This document shows, in pieces, positions 59,760 through 64,000 of a stretch of DNA of 64,000 bases. The notes below the pieces were generated by a model that saw only the letters and a program-made list of their open reading frames with translations, searched no databases and had not been told where the DNA came from. This DNA is from Catonella massiliensis. Its GTDB lineage: Bacteria > Bacillota > Clostridia > Lachnospirales > Lachnospiraceae. The DNA is taken from the NCBI RefSeq assembly GCF_016651435.1, contig NZ_JAEPRJ010000001.1:2418001-2482000 (forward strand), given 5' to 3'. Position 1 is the first letter of the stretch. Every line of letters starts with the position of its first letter. A program made the position numbers and the translations under genes.

Positions 59760-60080
59760 CTATTGTTCCCCAACAAGTAATTTATAAACTCTTTCTACTT
59801 CTTCTGCAAATCTTTTGTACATATAATGCGAGCAAGAAGTGTTTCCGTGAATCATCATATCAAACTGACCTTTCAGCACGATATCAGCTATTTGCTCATC
59901 TGACATATAAGTCTTTAGTTCCTCGTCTACTTTTAGTCCGTTATCAATGAATACTTTATACAGTTCCTTCGCAGATAAAGCATTTAACTGCTCATATGTA
60001 TACTTTGCAGTTTTTCTTGTTCCAACAAATTTACAAATTATTACTGCTGATAAAATTATAATAACAAGACAAATTAGAAT
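59760..60080 (-). pseudogene. Truncated hypothetical gene without start codon
   Basis: The open frame encodes a hydrophobic N-terminus VIIILSAVIICKFVG, then TAKYTYEQLNALSAKELYKV, DEELKTYMSDEQIADIVLK and GNTSCSHYMYKRFAEEVERV, ending LVGEQ. It looks like a conserved protein by composition, but an in-frame TAA at about 60081 and no ATG, GTG or TTG in a useful place leave it without a start. Read as a 5'-truncated gene or one with a frameshift. Confidence 0.55.
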
Positions 60081-60157
60081 TTACTATTATTATTCATTCA
60101 ACAACCAGTTTGAATGTCCACAAGCTGAATCAATCTTGCAAAATACAAACCACTAAT

Positions 60158-60637
60158 TCATTGCTTAATTTTACTATACTTCTTCTCTCTCCTCAATGTA
60201 ATAATCCAGGCAGCAAATTGTGATATACAAGCCATTGCAATATGAGCAAAAAACATACTGCTTGTTAAAAAACATCCATTCAGCACATATAAAACCAGCA
60301 GTCCAAACAACTCAATTAAAAGTAATATGCAACTATATTTAATCCACAAATCATAGGATTTATTATATATATCTTCATTGCTGAGCGAAAGGCTTGAATA
60401 ATATCCTGTAATTTTCCACCCTCTTCGTTTCAACTGTGTTATTTCTTTATGCGATGGTCTAAAAAAATACCTATTTATGTATATGCCTAAAAATACTAAC
60501 GAAACGCTTATAGCCATAAAAATTGAATCTTTATTATATTTAGGTGTTTCAAATATATATTTATCAAATACTTTCAAACCCACAAACACTATGATTAAAA
60601 AAACAGCATCAGCAACTTTGTAATTGATTTTCTTCAT
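60158..60637 (-). CDS. Four-helix membrane protein, unknown
   Basis: 159 aa with hydrophobic segments at about 8-27, 38-56, 95-115 and 122-145 and a basic tail ITLRREKKYSKIKQ. The middle loop HKEITQLKRRGWKITGYYSS faces the cytoplasm. No family recognised. Confidence 0.6.
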   Translation of the reverse strand: MKKINYKVADAVFLIIVFVGLKVFDKYIFETPKYNKDSIFMAISVSLVFLGIYINRYFFRPSHKEITQLKRRGWKITGYYSSLSLSNEDIYNKSYDLWIKYSCILLLIELFGLLVLYVLNGCFLTSSMFFAHIAMACISQFAAWIITLRREKKYSKIKQ

Positions 60638-60751
60638 AATACTTTTACCCCCTATTTTCTATAATGAACCTAATTTGATCGTCATAAAGCCATTTAGCCT
60701 TGTTGCAACCACATTATTTTTACATAAACCAATCCCTTTATAAACATCATA

Positions 60752-60958
60752 TCAACTATCTTTCCTCTTCTTTGCTTTATAGTAAAGTACATAGTTTTTA
60801 ATTAAAATCACAATCCCTCCAGCCACTAATAATGCGGAGGAGAACTTCCCTGCGGAATATCCCAAAAACCATGAATACACAAAAAGACCACATAAAATTA
60901 TTACTGCAAATACAGATAAAATCACAGCAATTTTAAATTGTCTAACTTCGTTTTTCAA
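60752..60958 (-). CDS. Two-helix small membrane protein, unknown
   Basis: 68 aa: AVILSVFAVIILCGLFVYSW and SSALLVAGGIVILIKNYVLY helices with a lysine-rich tail. Same strand as the 159-aa protein, 114 bp upstream of it. No function inferred. Confidence 0.55.
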   Translation of the reverse strand: MKNEVRQFKIAVILSVFAVIILCGLFVYSWFLGYSAGKFSSALLVAGGIVILIKNYVLYYKAKKRKDS

Positions 60959-60978
60959 GTATAATACCCCCTTGTATT

Positions 60979-61160
60979 ACAGATCCATCTGGCATTTCTC
61001 CATTTAAATTGCAGTTTTTCTCCACATAATTTTAGCATTATGTTTTTACAACAGCTTTTGGCTTTTTTACCTCAAGATGCTGCTTCTTGTCATATTAGGT
61101 TGCTTCTCCGATTAAGTCTTTTATTTCCATAATAACCATCTTTCTGTTATATTATAATTA
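60979..61160 (-). pseudogene. Decayed AlbA-type gene (start and short internal part)
   Basis: 61075-61160 matches the promoter and first codons of the intact AlbA-type gene (40850-40930), including GACTTAATCGGAGAAGCAAC and the TATAAT box. 60979-61040 matches two short internal parts (CATCTGGCATTTCTCC and GTTTTTCTCCACATAAT). Most of the gene is deleted and the frame is broken. It is the third relic of this family in the window. Confidence 0.75.
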
Positions 61161-61230
61161 TATTCTGAATAAATTTTACACTAACGACAATAAGTTTCAG
61201 TTTAGTAATTTATGTCACTATTGGTGTCAC

Positions 61231-61626
61231 AAATTCTAATTTGTCGAGTTATATAATCTAAACTAAGTGACGCTCCGAATGATAACATTTCAGACTCGCT
61301 CCGGTATCCGCTTCGCTACGCCTAATGCGCTCGCTTAGAATTTATCATTCGTAGCTGATACCTTAAATTTGTGAAAATAACAACCCGAATACCAAATTAA
61401 AGGCAGCCACAACCACCTGCCCCCATGTGGCTGATGTGTTTGTTTGTGACGACTTATCAATCAAACAGCCGGAACTAATAATGCCTAAGCGAGCGCATCA
61501 GGTTTTTCGTCAGCAAAGCCATATTACAATAGCATCTTACAGAAAAACCGTAGCGAGTCTGGACATTTATTAGTGAAGGCGTGACTTAGTAAGTTAACAA
61601 CACATTAGCCCAACAACTTAGAATTT
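61231..61626. repeat. 395-bp MITE-like repeat, copy B
   Basis: Same layout as 5532-5926: AAATTCTAATTTGTCGAG at the left end, two stem-loops with the GCTCCGAATGATAA and ACTAATAATG arms, and CAACTTAGAATTTT at the right end. Substitutions are scattered (for example TCCGGTATC for TCCGGCATC), so it is an older or diverged copy rather than a recent one. Confidence 0.75.
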
Positions 61627-61804
61627 TATATTTATTTTTTTTCATCTACCTCACACTCCTATTCCTAAAAGGAATTATAGAACTCATACAATCTATATAT
61701 GTCATTCCTTGTTGTCCCCATTCTTATACCTCGTTGCATTCATTATTTTCATAGCTGCCCTCCTTTCAATAATCAAAACAACGGTGCCAAAATACTTAGT
61801 AGTT

Positions 61805-61906
61805 CTATCTCTCCCTTCCTGATAAAGTATTGCAGGACGAGCCAAAAGCTACAACACAAAGTGTACATAAAGATAGCAACATTAATACTTTGTATCTTCT
61901 TGTCAT
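61805..61906 (-). pseudogene. 33-codon stump of a relative of the 171-aa protein
   Basis: ATG at 61906 gives MTRRYKVLMLLSLCTLCVVA, then FGSSCNTLSGRER and TAG. The first eleven residues match the 171-aa protein at 58832 (MTRRYKILMLL). A lipobox-like GSSC follows, which the longer paralogue lacks. The rest of the gene is absent. It may be a remnant, or a tiny lipopeptide. Confidence 0.5.
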
Positions 61907-62018
61907 TTTTAATACCCCTTTACTCCAATGGTTTATAATCATATAATATATTAAAACCGTTCAAATATCAACAGACTTCAAAGTCCGATTTGGATATATT
62001 GTACAAGTTTATATAAGG
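61868..62018. repeat. Divergent-promoter duplication, copy 2
   Basis: Second copy of 58795-58950. Its right side supplies the AAGGAGG site of the HTH-TPR regulator, its left side the start of the 33-codon stump. Confidence 0.7.
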
Positions 62019-62031
62019 AGGATAGGCAATT

Positions 62032-62949
62032 TTGTACTATAATTTAGCTTCATTTGGAGAAAAACTTAGAAATATAAGAGAAAAACTGCATCTAACACAA
62101 AAACAGGCAGCGGATATGGCTTATGTGGATGAAAGAACCTTAAGAAGAACAGAGCAGGGGCAAGTCATACCTAAATTAGAAACACTTGAGGCTCTGTCAG
62201 TTATCTACAAGACTGACTTGGTTTCAGCCATCATAGAGAGCCGCATAAATGACTATTCTATATTATTGAAAATGCAGAGGGGTGTAGATCTTAAACTAAT
62301 AAATGAAGAAACTTTGAATTTTGATAATGAATTAAAAATACTTGAAGAGATGAGCGATGAGATTGAAAATGAGTATTACAGGATGATTATTACCCGATTC
62401 AGATTATTTCTTTACGGTATCAAGTATTATAAAAATAAAGAGTATACAAATGCACTAGAAGCTTATACAAGCGCCATAAGGCAGACTTTAAGTGGCTTCA
62501 CCTTGGATAATTACAGAGAATATGAATTCTCATCAATGGAAATAAGGATACTTATGGATGTAGCCCTAGTATTTGATAAACTGGAACAACACGAAAGATA
62601 TAAAGATATATTGGCGTTTTGTTTTGAACTGTGTGGTGAAGATAGTGAAATATACCCGAGAATATGTCATAATCTTGCAGCTATTTACAGGTATAATGAA
62701 GAGTTTATCAGAGCTCTTGACTATACCTACAAAGGAATTAATTCCTGCAAAAAAAATATGTTTTCCGATACTTTGGCTGTGCTGTATTACGGTAAAGCCT
62801 TTGCTGAATGTAAGTTAGGTGATGAAGAGTACAAACATTCTATTAATACAGCTTTAACCCTGTGCAAAGTATTTGGGCAAACAGAGCTACAAGAGAAGAT
62901 AATATATAATTGCAAGAATGTCTTAAAAATTGCTGTCACCTTCAAATAG
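62032..62949 (+). CDS. HTH-TPR regulator, RRNPP-like
   Basis: 305 aa from a TTG 8 bp after AAGGAGG. The XRE helix-turn-helix occupies residues 6-60 (FGEKLRNIREKLHLTQKQAA, DERTLRRTEQGQVIPKLETL). TPR-type helices follow through to the end (YYKNKEYTNALEAYTSAIRQ, ICHNLAAIYRYNEEFIRALD). This is the plan of peptide-sensing regulators of the Rgg/PlcR class. A 17-codon ORF on the opposite strand ends 28 bp behind its stop and could encode its peptide. It resembles one half of the double regulator at 37378. Confidence 0.82.
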   Translation: MYYNLASFGEKLRNIREKLHLTQKQAADMAYVDERTLRRTEQGQVIPKLETLEALSVIYKTDLVSAIIESRINDYSILLKMQRGVDLKLINEETLNFDNELKILEEMSDEIENEYYRMIITRFRLFLYGIKYYKNKEYTNALEAYTSAIRQTLSGFTLDNYREYEFSSMEIRILMDVALVFDKLEQHERYKDILAFCFELCGEDSEIYPRICHNLAAIYRYNEEFIRALDYTYKGINSCKKNMFSDTLAVLYYGKAFAECKLGDEEYKHSINTALTLCKVFGQTELQEKIIYNCKNVLKIAVTFK

Positions 62950-62966
62950 AATGTGACAGCATTTTT
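62932..62966. terminator. Terminator between regulator and convergent small ORF
   Basis: GCTGTCAC and GTGACAGC pair around a 13-base loop, followed by ATTTTT on the plus strand and preceded by AAAAATT, so it can act in both directions. It overlaps the end of the regulator gene. Confidence 0.75.
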
Positions 62967-62976
62967 CGTATTAAAC

Positions 62977-63030
62977 CTACATTTTTAGTAATAAATTTCT
63001 CGTAAATATTTTTTTAATTATATTAGCCAT
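62977..63030 (-). CDS. 17-aa peptide, possible signalling peptide
   Basis: ATG at 63030 is 5 bp behind GGGAGG and encodes MANIIKKIFTRNLLLKM, a short basic amphipathic peptide. Its start codon lies inside the last codons of the 193-aa gene (coupled), and it converges on the HTH-TPR regulator. Size and position fit a pheromone precursor without a long signal sequence, but nothing proves translation. Confidence 0.4.
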   Translation of the reverse strand: MANIIKKIFTRNLLLKM

Positions 63031-63604
63031 AGTAACCTCCCTCTATAATGTGATATTTATTAAGCATATACTCTACTCTATTATAAAATACAACTTCATT
63101 ATTCTTCATATCACAAATTTTAATATTAAAACCTAGGTTATCTTCAAATGAGTGCAGGACAACTTCAGCTTTCTCAAAATTATAAGTTTTATTTTGAAGT
63201 ATCGGTCTATCCTTAAATGCAACGATTTTAAGGAGATTCCCACATTCCCATACCAAGCTGTCATTTACTAGTTCAGTTAAGAGTCGTATATCATTTGGTG
63301 GGATTTCAATAAAATAATCTCCTATCTCATTTTGAGTGACAAAATATAGTTTGTCGATTTTTTTGTCTAACTGATTTAATGACATTAATTTATCTATTGA
63401 TTTGTCCAAATGTACTATTACATAATAATCCTGAATAATGCTTAATAAAATATCCCTTTGAATATCTAACCATAATTTATATTCGTCAACTAAGCTGGTA
63501 CTTTGAGTATTCAAATACAGCGTAAACTCAGAATCATCCGCATTTTTCCCAAAATATATACATTCAAAAATATCTAATTTATTATCTGCTGATTTGATTA
63601 ACAA
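63023..63604 (-). CDS. Hypothetical protein, 193 aa
   Basis: TTG start 8 bp after GGGAGG. A soluble protein with strands and helices: DNKLDIFECIYFGKNADDSE, DYYVIVHLDKSIDKLMSLNQ, FVTQNEIGDYFIEIPPNDIR and a C-terminus EVVFYNRVEYMLNKYHIIEG. No family recognised. An immunity-protein role is possible because a glycine-rich toxin-like fragment lies directly upstream, but this is only context. Confidence 0.6.
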   Translation of the reverse strand: MLIKSADNKLDIFECIYFGKNADDSEFTLYLNTQSTSLVDEYKLWLDIQRDILLSIIQDYYVIVHLDKSIDKLMSLNQLDKKIDKLYFVTQNEIGDYFIEIPPNDIRLLTELVNDSLVWECGNLLKIVAFKDRPILQNKTYNFEKAEVVLHSFEDNLGFNIKICDMKNNEVVFYNRVEYMLNKYHIIEGGYYG

Positions 63605-63730
63605 TTGCTTTTCCTCCCTCTTTCCCTAAAAATGAACCAAATGTTCCTCCAATCATTTGTTCTTTTGGCTTACATAACGCTTAGGTTTATGTAATATAAG
63701 TCCTTTCTCATCATGCGTTGAATTCTGCAT
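63582..63730 (-). other. Two coupled micro-ORFs with glycine-zipper-like sequence
   Basis: ATG 63730 encodes 25 aa ending LILHKPKRYVSQKNK. Its TGA overlaps ATG 63656, which encodes MIGGTFGSFLGKEGGKAIVN and four more residues, overlapping the start of the 193-aa gene. The GGxxGxFxGxxGG spacing is a glycine-zipper pattern found in bacteriocins and in linker regions of polymorphic toxins. No ribosome binding sites are visible, so they may be the remains of one frameshifted gene. Confidence 0.3.
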
Positions 63731-63757
63731 TATGAAAAAGGGGTGAATATTTGTCAT

Positions 63758-64000
63758 TTAGTAGTCTTGACTCAGCAAAAAATCCACTAAGTGTACGATT
63801 TTTACACCGTTTACATTTCCAGTGGCCAATTCGTCCAATGTCACAACATACTTAGAGTAGTGATCCTTGATAGCAAGGAGATTGGCTATTTCCCGGTCAG
63901 ATTCTTCGGGCAGCTTACGGCATACCTGAACGTAGATACGCTCGTCACGCTGCAATGCTACAAAGTCAATTTCTTTCGTTTCTTTTTTCCCTATATATAC
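63758..64000 (-). CDS. DUF4143/AAA ATPase, C-terminal end (partial)
   Basis: 80 residues visible: VYIGKKETKEIDFVALQRDE, then RIYVQVCRKLPEESDREIAN, HYSKYVVTLDELATGNVNGV and a KIVHLVDFLL end. This is the nuclease-like DUF4143 tail (EIDF...Q core) of COG1373 ATPases, whose AAA domain lies beyond the window edge. The family is common in gut anaerobes, with no settled function. Confidence 0.8.
   Translation of the reverse strand, partial: VYIGKKETKEIDFVALQRDERIYVQVCRKLPEESDREIANLLAIKDHYSKYVVTLDELATGNVNGVKIVHLVDFLLSQDY

Overview
The window is low-GC DNA that reads as a Lachnospiraceae-type Clostridia chromosome. This is an inference from strong GGAGG ribosome binding sites, a T-box leader, an H2O-forming NADH oxidase, sporadic toxin-antitoxin modules, an LPXTG sorting signal and many small hypothetical families of gut and oral Firmicutes. 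No phage or plasmid backbone is visible. Two IS4-family insertion sequences, a 395-bp repeated element and several decayed gene fragments mark it as a mobile, rearranged stretch.

Layout. 0-9.4 kb: an AraC regulator fragment, dps, then a minus-strand stress region. This holds a class-M-like sirtuin, a DUF3990 ADP-ribosyltransferase-like protein, two DUF3791 proteins, an amidohydrolase, a nitroreductase, a decayed zinc-macrodomain gene, an Rrf2 regulator, a YoeB/RelB pair, a MerR regulator and threonine aldolase. The Rrf2 gene and the sirtuin operon share an almost identical operator-like dyad at their promoters. 9.5-15.3 kb: rhomboid protease, a T-box (UGG) controlled TrpXYZ-type ABC uptake operon, a hypothetical protein and a VWA protein. 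15.3-24.4 kb: two inverted IS4 copies, a zeta-toxin-like kinase, a macrodomain-HTH fusion, an orphan VbhA-like antitoxin, two 33-bp minisatellites and an iron-dependent alcohol dehydrogenase. 24.6-28.4 kb: udk, a MocR-type aminotransferase and nox.

28.5-44 kb is the most unusual part: a complete minus-strand RiPP cluster of thiopeptide/pyritide type. It encodes a 55-aa precursor with core ASIGFKGCCSMVLSQS, a full-length LanB dehydratase, a stand-alone SpaB_C-like protein (candidate pyridine synthase), an E1-like partner, a YcaO cyclodehydratase, a SagB-like dehydrogenase and an ABC exporter. Divergent from it lies a 54-aa exported pheromone-like peptide, whose stop codon overlaps that of a convergent double-HTH TPR regulator. 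A palindrome (half site ACCATACCAAAAC) sits between the precursor and the pheromone gene. A second copy sits on the promoter of an ABC-2 transporter operon 4 kb away, so peptide sensing, biosynthesis and a putative immunity/export operon can be joined into one circuit. An AlbA/Schlafen-type regulator flanked by a 167-bp direct repeat separates the two parts.

44-58 kb: a 1569-aa GH85 endo-beta-N-acetylglucosaminidase, an orphan LPXTG tail, a BIG2 protein, a response regulator-hflK-hflC-histidine kinase operon, tRNA-Ser(CGA) and an ECF sigma/beta-propeller pair. 58-64 kb: small membrane proteins, an AbrB/PIN module, pseudogene remnants, the second repeated element, a second HTH-TPR regulator with a convergent 17-codon ORF, and a partial DUF4143-type ATPase at the edge.
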